Counted from the stretch's first letter, positions 25,976 to 34,017 are shown. The stretch is 64,000 nucleotides of DNA from Bacillus_BD sp050389805 (GCF_050389805.1 NZ_CP130945.1:992001-1056000); one strand, 5' to 3'. Notes: generated by a model not told the origin, from the letters alone. Numbers and translations: made by a program.

Positions 25976-27220
25976 TCACACCCTCGCAAGTTCAGAAATT
26001 GATTTTACTGCAGACAGAAAACGTTGTACTTCTTCAACGGTATTGTAGAGATAGAAAGATGCTCGAACGTTACCAGGTGGTTGTTCTGGACCTTGGACAT
26101 CCTTGAAATAGTTAACGGCACAATGGTCACCTGCTCTTACTGAAATATTAAATTCTTCGTTCAGAATGCGTCCTACTTCAGTTGGAGACAGATTTTCTAT
26201 ATTAAAGGAAATGATACTATTCCGTTGTTCGGGCTCTAATGGGCCATAAATATCAATACCTGGAATTTCTTTTAAGCCATTCAGGGCAATCTCCATCAAC
26301 TCCGTATCATGCTTGGCAATATAATCTAGACCGATTTCATTGAGATAATCAACCGCTTTACCAAGACCAATCGTTTCGGCAATTGGTGGAGTTCCCGCTT
26401 GCCATTTGTAAGGTAAATCACTAAATGTGCAAGCATCAATATTGCATGTATCTAGTGACTCACAGTGACACTCTGAAGTATTAATGGTCCCACCTCCCAA
26501 AAAAGCGGGCATCATCGAATCTGCGTGTTCTTGCTTTATATACAGAACACCAATTCCCGTAGGTCCGAGCATCTTATGTCCAGAAAACGCCATAAAATCA
26601 CATTCAATTTTTTTGACATCTAGTTTGAGATGAGGAGCAGCTTGAGCAGCATCAACTAAAAATAAAATTCCTTTTTCTTTACAGATTCTTCCAATCTGTT
26701 CTACAGGTACGATCGAACCAAGGACATTGGAAACATATGTAAGAGAAACAAGGCGAGTACGTTCATTTAATAACTTTTCAAACTCATTAATGTTGAAAAT
26801 CCCTGTTTTTCCAGGATTATAAAAACGGACTTTGATACCAATTTTCTTTTGAAGGCGAATCCAAGGCACCATATTTGAGGAATGCTCTAAGCTGGACAAT
26901 ACTACTTCGTCACCCTCGTTAAAATCTAATGTAAGAGCGATCTCATTGATGGAATGTGTGGTATTTCCTGTGATGACAATCTCTGATGGATTAGCGTTAA
27001 CAAATTTTGCAATCTTGCCAATAGCATTTTCATACCTTTCGGAGGCCTGCATAGATAGATCATAAGAACCCCGATGAACATTCGCGCGATATTTGTAGTA
27101 ATATTCAGTCATTTCGTCAATAACGCTTACGGGTGTTAAGGAAGAAGCAACACTATCTAAGTAAACATTATCATTTGTAATAGTGGGAAAATCTTTTCGA
27201 ATTGCTTGTACGTCTAACAT
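25976..27220 (-). CDS. SufS-like cysteine desulfurase paralogue with a four-Cys insert
   Basis: The 414-residue class V aminotransferase-fold PLP enzyme is close to SufS: the PLP lysine is at 216 (FMAFSGHKMLGPTGIGVLYI) and the persulfide-type Cys367 in VRAGDHCAVNYF. It differs by a Cys-rich segment, GGGTINTSECHCESLDTCNI then DACTF, with cysteines 251, 253, 259 and 264 (C-x-C-x5-C-x4-C). SufS has a short Cys-free loop there. It sits between the ArsD-like and ArsI genes in an ArsR-type operon. It likely releases sulfur from cysteine or acts on a Cys adduct, with the insert binding a metal(loid). Function is inferred; the fold is clear. Confidence 0.85.
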   Translation of the reverse strand: MLDVQAIRKDFPTITNDNVYLDSVASSLTPVSVIDEMTEYYYKYRANVHRGSYDLSMQASERYENAIGKIAKFVNANPSEIVITGNTTHSINEIALTLDFNEGDEVVLSSLEHSSNMVPWIRLQKKIGIKVRFYNPGKTGIFNINEFEKLLNERTRLVSLTYVSNVLGSIVPVEQIGRICKEKGILFLVDAAQAAPHLKLDVKKIECDFMAFSGHKMLGPTGIGVLYIKQEHADSMMPAFLGGGTINTSECHCESLDTCNIDACTFSDLPYKWQAGTPPIAETIGLGKAVDYLNEIGLDYIAKHDTELMEIALNGLKEIPGIDIYGPLEPEQRNSIISFNIENLSPTEVGRILNEEFNISVRAGDHCAVNYFKDVQGPEQPPGNVRASFYLYNTVEEVQRFLSAVKSISELARV

Positions 27221-27255
27221 TTTATTACCTCCAAATTATGTTCGAATTTTTTTGT

Positions 27256-27585
27256 TTAACTGCAACAATTGTTTTGCTGAATGAGATTCAATTCTTTTAC
27301 GCTTGGTTTCCCTGTTTCAACTAATCGAACAGCATCCATTAAATTTGGTATACCGCCTTCAACTACAATATTTCCATCTACCACCATTACAGGCAGACAT
27401 TTGATCCCTTCACTTTGAATTTTGAACAAAAGGCTTGGGGGCATAGGAATGTTCCCAGTACTTTTACCTAAGTCAAAAGTTTTCACTTCAGCAGTACCAT
27501 TGAACTTTTTCTGTAGAAAATTGACCACTTCTTCCGATTGGCTTGGACCACAGCAGGTTTTTTCAAAGAAATAAACAGTTCTCAT
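27256..27585 (-). CDS. ArsD-like arsenic metallochaperone
   Basis: The 109-residue thioredoxin-fold protein has a vicinal Cys pair at 11-12 (FFEKTCCGPSQSEEV), a third Cys in IKCLPVMVVDGNIVVEGGIP (63) and a C-terminal Cys pair (107-108). The N-terminal CC and the LPVMVVDGN region match ArsD. True ArsD passes As(III) to the ArsA ATPase, but no arsA lies in this island, so its partner must differ. It is first in the leftward operon, directly behind a pair of ATCAA-N6-TTGAT operators. Confidence 0.75.
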   Translation of the reverse strand: MRTVYFFEKTCCGPSQSEEVVNFLQKKFNGTAEVKTFDLGKSTGNIPMPPSLLFKIQSEGIKCLPVMVVDGNIVVEGGIPNLMDAVRLVETGKPSVKELNLIQQNNCCS

Positions 27586-27611
27586 AAAATCCCTCCAACA
27601 ATTAGTTTTAG

Positions 27612-27656
27612 ATCAAAAAAGTTGATTAAAAGACTATTAAATCAAAAAAAGTTGAT
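27612..27656 (-). promoter_or_regulatory. Two ArsR-type operators before the leftward cargo operon
   Basis: The dyads ATCAAAAAAGTTGAT (27612-27626) and ATCAAAAAAAGTTGAT (27641-27656) lie 27 and 56 bp before the arsD-like start. The second extends to 8-bp half sites (TAAATCAA/TTGATTTA). They are in the position of a promoter-blocking ArsR repressor. Confidence 0.7.
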
Positions 27657-27733
27657 TTAAATATTAGCATTAGCTTAGAAATATGTTCCATTTAAAATAT
27701 TTGAAAAGGATTTCTAGTTCTAATTACCCTTAT

Positions 27734-27749
27734 ATCAATTTTTTTTGAT
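27734..27749. promoter_or_regulatory. Additional ArsR-type operator
   Basis: ATCAATTTTTTTTGAT is a perfect ATCAA-N6-TTGAT dyad, 148 bp upstream of the arsD-like start in a gene-free stretch (27586-27973). Confidence 0.55.
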
Positions 27750-27891
27750 TTAATGAGATTGTAAATCTTTCGACATTTTAAAACAATAGCATTTTCCAAA
27801 CTTTACAATAAATTTAATTTTCAAACATAATAGTTTAAAAAAATTGAATGACTCAGAACCACTTATAAAAGGTTGGAACATTAATACTAAA

Positions 27892-27930
27892 TGAAATCGG
27901 AATGGTTAAATAATATCCATTCCGATTTCA
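27892..27930 (-). terminator. Hairpin after arsR
   Basis: The perfect 14-bp arms TGAAATCGGAATGG and CCATTCCGATTTCA lie 44 bp after the arsR stop. It is the likely transcription end for arsR, though without a long U-tract. Confidence 0.6.
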
Positions 27931-27973
27931 AGTGACAATGTTAATAGTTTGAGTAATTCATAGAAGCAAAAAT

Positions 27974-28348
27974 TTAATTTGAATGATTACAACAGTTTTC
28001 CATACCTCGGAAAATGCAACAAAGTTCTTCAGAAAGCAACGCATTAATAACGGGATGGTTGAGTTCATAGTAGCTCCAAGTTCCTTTTATTTCTTTTTGG
28101 ATGAGCCCCACATCAAGCAGAATCCTTAAATGATAAGACAGTTTTGATTGTGGAATCTCCATTATTTCGGATAAATCACAAACGCATGATTTCCCGTTCT
28201 GACACAATTCATAAAGAATTTGTAACCTTTTTTCATCAGCTAATGCTTGGAATTTAGCCTGATAAGTTTTAAAAAAATCTTGGGATATCTGATTTTCGAC
28301 AACCAACAGTTCCTTCAACTCTTCACATCCTTTAAATGAATAACCCAT
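27974..28348 (-). CDS. arsR: ArsR-family transcriptional repressor
   Basis: This 124-residue winged-helix repressor has an ArsR/SmtB core with the metalloid-binding CVCDL motif in NGKSCVCDLSEIMEI at the recognition-helix region and SKLSYHLRILLDVGLIQ as the DNA-binding segment. The C-terminus adds ELCCIFRGMENCCNHSN, an extra group of cysteines that could take part in sensing. Binding of As(III) should release it from DNA. It is divergent from the ArsM-type gene, and an operator-like dyad lies in its own upstream region. Confidence 0.9.
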   Translation of the reverse strand: MGYSFKGCEELKELLVVENQISQDFFKTYQAKFQALADEKRLQILYELCQNGKSCVCDLSEIMEIPQSKLSYHLRILLDVGLIQKEIKGTWSYYELNHPVINALLSEELCCIFRGMENCCNHSN

Positions 28349-28438
28349 GAGATTTTCCTTATTTCTCTGAATTTAGATAGAACAATAATATTTAACACAA
28401 AACTTTTAATCTATACTGCTAGTTATTCAACTTTATAA

Positions 28439-28454
28439 ATCAAATTTATCTGAT
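28439..28454 (-). promoter_or_regulatory. ArsR-type operator upstream of arsR
   Basis: ATCAAATTTATCTGAT matches the ATCAA-N6-TTGAT pattern with one mismatch and lies 91 bp before the arsR start, suggesting autoregulation. Confidence 0.5.
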
Positions 28455-28844
28455 TTAAGAAAATTATATCCTTGTATAGTACCTTTGGCAATATCTATGA
28501 TCTGTTCGTTATAATAAAATTAATATTAATTTACAAATATTTACAGTAAAACAATAAAATATATATTGAACTTTTGTTTTTTTATTCAAAAAGACTAGAA
28601 TAAGCATTTAGTAAAAGATGCTCAATATAGGAAGTTATTAATTAAATTATCCGAATTAACATATTTTCATAATTTTTTACAAAAATTTTCAAAAATAAAT
28701 CAACTTTTTATGATACGGTTAAATAGAACTAAGGAAAAGGATGTGGTAAAACCGCAAATACTGACGAATAGCGATTAGATTTGTCGAAAATAAGGGGAAG
28801 AATGCTCTAGCCAGATTGAACTATTAATGATTGGGGGAATGATT
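28455..28844. other. Divergent arsR/arsM intergenic region
   Basis: The 496-bp gap between arsR and arsM is very AT-rich and has no plausible ORF. The part listed here holds a further operator-like dyad, ATCAACTTTTTATGAT (28699-28714). I see no clear riboswitch. Confidence 0.4.
28699..28714 (+). promoter_or_regulatory. ArsR-type operator upstream of arsM
   Basis: ATCAACTTTTTATGAT matches the island consensus with one mismatch in the right half site. It lies 131-146 bp before the methyltransferase start. Confidence 0.45.
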
Positions 28845-29576
28845 GTGAAAAATGTTCAAGAATTAAATCAAGTTAGTGATTTTGTAAAACGAGAATACGA
28901 TAGTCTAGCCCAAAATGGTGCCAGCACTTTGTGCTGCTCCCCTTCGGATACATATACTCCAGAGGAGTTAGCAGGTATTCCTAGAATTGTATTAGAGTTA
29001 TCCAGTAGCTGTGGATCTCCAACCAAAGGCTTGGAACTTTATCCAGATCAAACAATTTTGGATTTAGGTTGCGGAGCGGGGCTTGATGTCATGCTGCTAG
29101 CACGTAAGCTTGGACCTGAAAGTCATATTATCGGCGTCGATGCATCAAACAATATGATTAACGTTGCTAAAAGTGCGGCACTGGAAGCAGGAATCCCTAA
29201 TGCTGAGTTTCGTCTAGGAGATGCTCGTGACATTCCAGCTCAGGATCATTCTGTGGATGTGGTGATTAGTAACTGTGTAGTCGGGATGTTTCCTGACAAG
29301 GAGAAAGTTTTTTCAGAGGTTTATCGAATATTAAAACCAGGTGGATATATGGTAGCGATAGATACCATTTTTTCTAAGAAAAACTCCGAATCTTTTGATG
29401 AGCTCACTTCGCAGGATTGGGCAGCCTGTATTGTGATGATGTCAGAGGAAGAATATACGATGAAATTATTAAGTACAGGATTTGAGCATGTCGATTTTAG
29501 AGATCAACTGATTGTGCCGTATCGAGATGGTAATGAAATTACCTCAGCAAAAATATTTGCATTTAAATCAAAATAA
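28845..29576 (+). CDS. arsM: ArsM-type arsenite S-adenosylmethionine methyltransferase
   Basis: The 243-residue methyltransferase has motif I ILDLGCGAGLDVMLLARKLG (71-90) and the ArsM hallmark SVDVVISNCVVGMFPDKEKV. Three cysteines align with the As(III)-binding triad: Cys56 (SSSCGSPT), Cys144 (SNCV) and Cys195 (WAACIV). An extra Cys30-Cys31 pair lies near the N-terminus. It should methylate As(III) stepwise with SAM. I chose GTG at 28845, six bases after GGGGGA; an ATG at 28827 lacks a ribosome site. It precedes cobW, which has its own operator. Confidence 0.82.
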   Translation: MKNVQELNQVSDFVKREYDSLAQNGASTLCCSPSDTYTPEELAGIPRIVLELSSSCGSPTKGLELYPDQTILDLGCGAGLDVMLLARKLGPESHIIGVDASNNMINVAKSAALEAGIPNAEFRLGDARDIPAQDHSVDVVISNCVVGMFPDKEKVFSEVYRILKPGGYMVAIDTIFSKKNSESFDELTSQDWAACIVMMSEEEYTMKLLSTGFEHVDFRDQLIVPYRDGNEITSAKIFAFKSK

Positions 29577-29607
29577 ACGATTAGACAATGATGATTCTAT
29601 CTCTTAA

Positions 29608-29623
29608 ATCAAAAAAAATTGAT
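29608..29623 (+). promoter_or_regulatory. ArsR-type operator before cobW
   Basis: ATCAAAAAAAAATTGAT-like sequence: half sites ATCAA (29608-29612) and TTGAT (29619-29623) with an A6 spacer, 18 bp before the CobW start codon. It ties this gene to the arsR regulon. Confidence 0.6.
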
Positions 29624-29641
29624 GAATAGGTGGGTTATAGA

Positions 29642-30745
29642 ATGAAAACTTCTTTACTTTTAATAGGTGGATTTCTTGGAGCAGGTAAAACTACTTTACT
29701 AGCAGAACTTGCACAACGATTACAGGAAAAAGGTGAAAAAGTGGCGATTATTACAAATGATCAGGGGAGCGACTTGATTGATACCGAGTTTATGGAATCA
29801 AAAGGATTGAATGCGACTGGGATTACTGGAGGCTGTTTTTGTTGTAAGTTTGATGACCTTCAAGAAACTGTTATTCGTGTTGCCCAAAATCAACAACCTA
29901 CTTGGATTCTTGCAGAAGCAGTTGGGAGTTGTACGGATTTAGTAGCAACCGTCATTCGCCCTATGAAAAGATTGCAAAGTAATAACTTTCGTATAACACC
30001 GATCACGATCGCAGTAGACCCCGAAAGAGCGAATCTTTTACTTGAAGATCGAAATCCATTTCCATATGAGGTTGGCTATTTGTTCGCTCAACAAATTCAA
30101 GAGGCGGAAATTGTTCTTTTAAATAAGTCTGATAGAGTGAGTAATGAGCTAATGGAGGAAGTAGAGAAGAAGTTACACCGAACAAACCCTAATGCACGCT
30201 TTATTCGTACTTCTGCCGTACAGGGGATCGGTTTAGAAGAATGGATTGACTATGTCGGCCATACTGAAGAATCTTCTGGGGAAAGCGTACTGAACACGCT
30301 TGATTACGATATCTATGCTACAGCTGAGGCATATCTAGGATGGTTAAACGCATCAATCAAACTCACCGCTGAAAAATCATTTAACTTAGAGGAATTAGTG
30401 AAAACAATTGGAATAGAAATGCAGGAGGAATTCGTGAAAAAAGGTTTCGAAGCTGCCCACGTTAAACTAATGGGACGAAATGGTTCACGTGTTATCAAAG
30501 GTAGTTTAACCAATTCAAACAAGGAATGGGAATGGATTTTCCAAGATCAAGATATTGTCACGGAAATGACGTTATTAATAAATGCCCGTGTTCTTGCCCA
30601 GCCAAATCAGCTTTCAGACACGATCACTAGCATTGTTAATACGGTTTGCGACCAATGGAACGTGAGTACTCAAATTGACCATTTAGAATGTTTTAGTCCA
30701 GCAAGACCAAATCCAACTTATCGTGATTTAGTAGAAATTAATTGA
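29642..30745 (+). CDS. CobW/COG0523-family metal GTPase
   Basis: The 367-residue G3E GTPase has Walker A LLIGGFLGAGKTTLLAEL, the COG0523 metal motif GGCFCC (CxCC; about residue 61) and the guanine-specificity motif NKSD. The C-terminal half is the CobW domain. Such proteins load Zn, Co, Ni or other metals into target enzymes. Placement between arsM and the aquaporin, behind an ArsR-type operator, suggests it serves an enzyme of this module, but the metal is unknown. The ATG at 29642 follows AGGTGG; a GTG at 29630 is less well placed. Confidence 0.85.
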   Translation: MKTSLLLIGGFLGAGKTTLLAELAQRLQEKGEKVAIITNDQGSDLIDTEFMESKGLNATGITGGCFCCKFDDLQETVIRVAQNQQPTWILAEAVGSCTDLVATVIRPMKRLQSNNFRITPITIAVDPERANLLLEDRNPFPYEVGYLFAQQIQEAEIVLLNKSDRVSNELMEEVEKKLHRTNPNARFIRTSAVQGIGLEEWIDYVGHTEESSGESVLNTLDYDIYATAEAYLGWLNASIKLTAEKSFNLEELVKTIGIEMQEEFVKKGFEAAHVKLMGRNGSRVIKGSLTNSNKEWEWIFQDQDIVTEMTLLINARVLAQPNQLSDTITSIVNTVCDQWNVSTQIDHLECFSPARPNPTYRDLVEIN

Positions 30746-30747
30746 AT

Positions 30748-30841
30748 TGAGATATTAGATGATTATAATCATCTAATATCTCATAACTCTGGATGTAAAA
30801 GGACGTATACATAAATGTATGTTTTCAAAAGCGTCCTTTTC
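30748..30841 (+). terminator. Two hairpins after cobW
   Basis: The perfect 16-bp dyad TGAGATATTAGATGAT/ATCATCTAATATCTCA (30748-30783) lies right after the stop. A second stem, AAAAGGACG/CGTCCTTTT (30796-30841), ends in TTTTCTTCTT. Confidence 0.75.
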
Positions 30842-31000
30842 TTCTTGTGATGAATGGAGCTAGATAAATTTACAGGTAACCTAGTAAAAAATGAGAGTGG
30901 ATTGATATAGTAAGGCTGGAATGAAGACTTTAATTACATATCATTTCTAAAATATTCTATAGAGGAAGACGAAAGAAAAAATATCTGGAGGAATGAAGAA

Positions 31001-31684
31001 ATGAAAAATAAGCTCATAAGTGAATTTTTAGGAACTTATTTTCTTATTTTTGCTGGGACCGGTGCCATCATTATAGATGAAATCACTCACAGTTTATCAC
31101 ATATTGGAGTAGCCATTACGTTTGGGCTTGTAGTCATGACATTAATTTATACATTTGGCCATATTTCCGGTGCACACTTTAATCCAGCCGTTACCATTGG
31201 ATTTCTAATTAATGGGGATATGGAAAAAAAGGTAGCACTTTACTATATTATTACTCATATAATTGCAGGACTGGCAGCAAGTATAACGTTGTTTGCTTTA
31301 TTTGGAAATGTTGCTTTATTGGGAAGTACGCTACCTAGAAACTCTTGGTTACAAGGGTTTGTTTTAGAGTTTATCCTTACGTTTTTTTTAATGTATGTCA
31401 TTTTCGGGTGTGCCGTTCATGGAAAAGCCAATAAATCCTTTGCAGGAATTGCCATCGGTTCAGCAGTGGGATTAGCAGCTATGTTCGGAGGACCAATCTC
31501 TGGTGCATCAATGAACCCCGCAAGATCTATTGGACCTGCCATCGTATCGGGAACATTTCAATATTTATGGGTGTATGTTGTTGCAACTATTTTAGGAGCC
31601 AGTTGTGCAGCAGTTTTATATAAAATAAATGAATCTAATAAAGATCCGTTGATAGAAAAATCAGACGTAAATGAAGTTGCTTAA
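31001..31684 (+). CDS. MIP-family aquaglyceroporin (AqpS-like)
   Basis: The 227-residue channel has six membrane spans and both NPA boxes (AHFNPAVTIG and ASMNPARSIGP). MIP channels in arsenic gene clusters, such as AqpS, conduct arsenite or methylarsenite down its gradient and can replace an active pump. The context here is consistent, since no ArsB or Acr3 is present. A plain GlpF-type role cannot be ruled out. AGGAGGAATG-like ribosome site upstream. Confidence 0.85.
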   Translation: MKNKLISEFLGTYFLIFAGTGAIIIDEITHSLSHIGVAITFGLVVMTLIYTFGHISGAHFNPAVTIGFLINGDMEKKVALYYIITHIIAGLAASITLFALFGNVALLGSTLPRNSWLQGFVLEFILTFFLMYVIFGCAVHGKANKSFAGIAIGSAVGLAAMFGGPISGASMNPARSIGPAIVSGTFQYLWVYVVATILGASCAAVLYKINESNKDPLIEKSDVNEVA

Positions 31685-31750
31685 TTGGAAAGGAAACATG
31701 AAAAGGTAAAATTAAGATGGTCATTTAATGCATATTGTTAATAAATAATT

Positions 31751-31787
31751 AGGTAGCGTTTCTGTACTAAACAGAAGCGCCTTTTTT
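31751..31787 (+). terminator. Terminator after aquaglyceroporin gene
   Basis: The stem GCGTTTCTGT/ACAGAAGCGC is followed by CTTTTTT. Confidence 0.7.
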
Positions 31788-31925
31788 ATTCACGCTACCA
31801 GAAAGGTTGAACAAAAACTTTATAGTAATGTGCTTTTTTATTTTTTCATTAATAATATAATAGGGTTAAATTATGGAAAAACTATATCTAGTTAAGTTAT
31901 CATTAAAATACTCTTTAAAAAGGAG

Positions 31926-32510
31926 ATGTTTAGAATCAAACCATTTAATCTAAACCAAATTTGGCAGGAGTTTAGATCCTCTTTAAGGCAGTTTATTAGA
32001 GCTCGTGTAGCAAATGAACAAGATGCTGAAGATATCCTTCAAGAAGTGTTTATTAAAATTTATAGTCATTTATCGGACCTAAGGGAGAAAAACAATCTTC
32101 ATTCCTGGATCTATCAAATAACCAAAAATACCATTATTGATTTTTATAGAAGTCAAGCCAGGAATAAGGATTTGTTACCTTTTCAGGATGAGATGCTTCA
32201 AAAAAACGAAACCAGTAGTAGTAATCATAACAAAAATGAAATTGTGACTATGTGGTTATCGGAATTAATACAACAGCTTGATACTAAATATAGGGAAGCG
32301 CTTATCTATGTAGAATTAGAGCGGAATACCCAAAAAGCATTAGCAAATAAATTAGGGATTTCCCTCTCAGGTGCTAAATCAAGGGTTCAGCGTGGGAGGA
32401 AAAAGTTGAAGAATATCATTTTGGAATGTTGCCATTTAGAGTTTGATCAATTTGGAAATATACTTGATTATGATATTAATAATGAAAATTGCACCTGCCG
32501 TAATGTTTAA
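31926..32510 (+). CDS. SigZ-like ECF sigma factor with Cys tail
   Basis: The 194-residue ECF sigma factor has region 2 (EQDAEDILQEVFIKIYSHL) for -10 recognition and region 4 (TQKALANKLGISLSGAKSRV) for -35. It is followed by a C-terminal extension with four cysteines: ECC at 164-165 and NCTC just before the end. The tail matches the SigZ group and may sense thiol reagents or metals directly, since no anti-sigma gene adjoins. The ATG abuts its AAGGAG site, so translation initiation could use a later codon. The DUF2703 gene follows 84 bp downstream. Confidence 0.82.
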   Translation: MFRIKPFNLNQIWQEFRSSLRQFIRARVANEQDAEDILQEVFIKIYSHLSDLREKNNLHSWIYQITKNTIIDFYRSQARNKDLLPFQDEMLQKNETSSSNHNKNEIVTMWLSELIQQLDTKYREALIYVELERNTQKALANKLGISLSGAKSRVQRGRKKLKNIILECCHLEFDQFGNILDYDINNENCTCRNV

Positions 32511-32594
32511 AAAATAAATAAAAATTGCGTCCTTTCTTAAATGTCTCCGTCTTTTTAAGTGAAAGTAATTATTTAAATAAGAGGAGGCTGTATC

Positions 32595-33191
32595 ATGTCA
32601 AACGAACAGAATGAACAAGTAAGAACTGAGGGTAGCTGTGGCTGCGGAATGGATAACTTCAAAACGAAAGAGGAACAACAGGAAAAAAAACAGTTAATCA
32701 TTGATTTTATGTACATCGATCTTCAAGTATGTACCCGTTGTAAAGGAACGGAACAGAACCTAAACGATGCGATCAATGAAGTTTCTACTTTATTAAGAAC
32801 CATTGGATATGATGTGGTAATAAATCGTATTCTGATTGAAAATGAAGAGCAAGCAGAGGCATTACATTTTATCAGTTCACCAACCATTAGACTAAACGGG
32901 AAAGATATTCAATTAACCGTAAAAGAAAATAACTGCGATACCTGTGGTTCACTTACTGGTTCCAGTGTAGATTGTCGGGTGTGGGTCTATGAGGGAAAGG
33001 AATATACCGAAGCTCCAAAATCACTAATCATGGATGCCATATTAAAAGAAGTCTATGGTACTAATCAATCTTTACAGGAAGAAAGTAAAGAACCGTATGT
33101 CCTTCCAGAAAATCTAAAACGTTTCTTTACTGAGAAGAACGCACCTAATAAATGCTGTATTAGTAACGAAGGAGCCAGTCAATGTTGTTAA
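32595..33191 (+). CDS. Cys-rich DUF2703 protein
   Basis: The 198-residue protein resembles the DUF2703 family with a thioredoxin-like core. Cysteines are clustered: SCGCGM near 16, VCTRCKG near 47, NCDTCGS near 114, then DCRVW and the C-terminal KCC and QCC. There is no signal peptide. DUF2703 proteins occur near arsenic and mercury genes and beside SigZ-like factors, but no activity is established. It could bind metalloids or act as the sensor partner of the sigma factor. It follows AGAGGAGG. Confidence 0.75.
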   Translation: MSNEQNEQVRTEGSCGCGMDNFKTKEEQQEKKQLIIDFMYIDLQVCTRCKGTEQNLNDAINEVSTLLRTIGYDVVINRILIENEEQAEALHFISSPTIRLNGKDIQLTVKENNCDTCGSLTGSSVDCRVWVYEGKEYTEAPKSLIMDAILKEVYGTNQSLQEESKEPYVLPENLKRFFTEKNAPNKCCISNEGASQCC

Positions 33192-33241
33192 CTTTACTTA
33201 AAAACTAATTATAACCCCTTCAAAAGAGGGAAGAATTTTAG

Positions 33242-33273
33242 AAAAGCGACGCTTTTTTTAGCGTTGCTTTTTG
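33242..33273 (+). terminator. Terminator after DUF2703 gene
   Basis: The arms AAAAGCGACGCT and AGCGTTGCTTTT close a T-rich loop and continue into TTTTT. The arms contain one wobble pair. Confidence 0.75.
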
Positions 33274-33292
33274 TGCGAAGTGCAAGTTTATT

Positions 33293-33514
33293 TCACCATT
33301 GGGCAAGTATCAACGGTGTAGCAAATAATATCTTTAAAGATACAGATGATGTATCGGAACGGTTTGATTCTTTGGAAGATGCAATATCAAATACAGAAGA
33401 TTTATATACTCTGTTATAAGCAGCCTATATTCAATTAGATCAAAAAAGTAATGACTCACATCTAGTTGTTTGGAAAGAAGCTATTTCTGAATTCAGAAGA
33501 GACTCTTCTATTTA
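33293..33514 (+). pseudogene. Degenerate ORF fragment
   Basis: One frame reads WASINGVANNIFKDTDDVSE, then RFDSLEDAISNTEDLYTLL, a TAA, and on through AAYIQLDQKSNDSHLVVWKE to a second stop at 33514. The composition looks protein-like, but it is interrupted and has no start. The family is not recognised. It is a remnant at the right side of the island. Confidence 0.4.
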
Positions 33515-33533
33515 AATTGTATGTTTGATTTGA

Positions 33534-33875
33534 TCAAGGGCAATTCCAATTGCAATTAAATGCCTTACCTGTAGGTCTGACCTCTGTTGCTTTCAGTAGA
33601 GTTTTACATTTCCTGTCATCATGAACTACAATAAGTCCAATATTATTAGCAACAAAAGCTTGTAAGTTTTTGATGGCTGGTTTTATATATTTCTGGGGCA
33701 TTACTACATAAGATTTATTAGAAAACCATTTATATTGAATAGCTTGAAATAATGCTCTTCTCCAATTGTATAGCTTGGCTTCATATGCAGTAAATTTTAT
33801 TCCAGATAATATAAACTCTAGATGAATAATAAATCTATCCTTTTTAATTTCAATTATTATTTTTGCATTAATCAA
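33534..33875 (-). CDS. Hypothetical protein with PD-(D/E)XK-like motif
   Basis: This 113-residue ORF is of unknown identity. Its centre reads FTAYEAKLYNWRRALFQAIQ followed by YKWFSNKSYVVMP. The E-x-K followed by a helix with W-x2-A-x2-QA-x2-Y resembles motifs III and IV of PD-(D/E)XK nucleases such as those associated with phages and restriction. There is no obvious ribosome site, and the ORF is AT-rich. It may be an intact small gene or the remnant of a longer one. Confidence 0.45.
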   Translation of the reverse strand: MINAKIIIEIKKDRFIIHLEFILSGIKFTAYEAKLYNWRRALFQAIQYKWFSNKSYVVMPQKYIKPAIKNLQAFVANNIGLIVVHDDRKCKTLLKATEVRPTGKAFNCNWNCP

Positions 33876-34017
33876 TTTTATTACCAGGTATCAATTGTCT
33901 TATGTTGAAGTCCGAGTGTTATATATATATTCACGACTTCGTACGGCTTTATATTTTAGAACAGAGATAATTTTAGCGCAAGTTAAATTACGTAATAATT
34001 TTATTTGCTCCTCTGAA

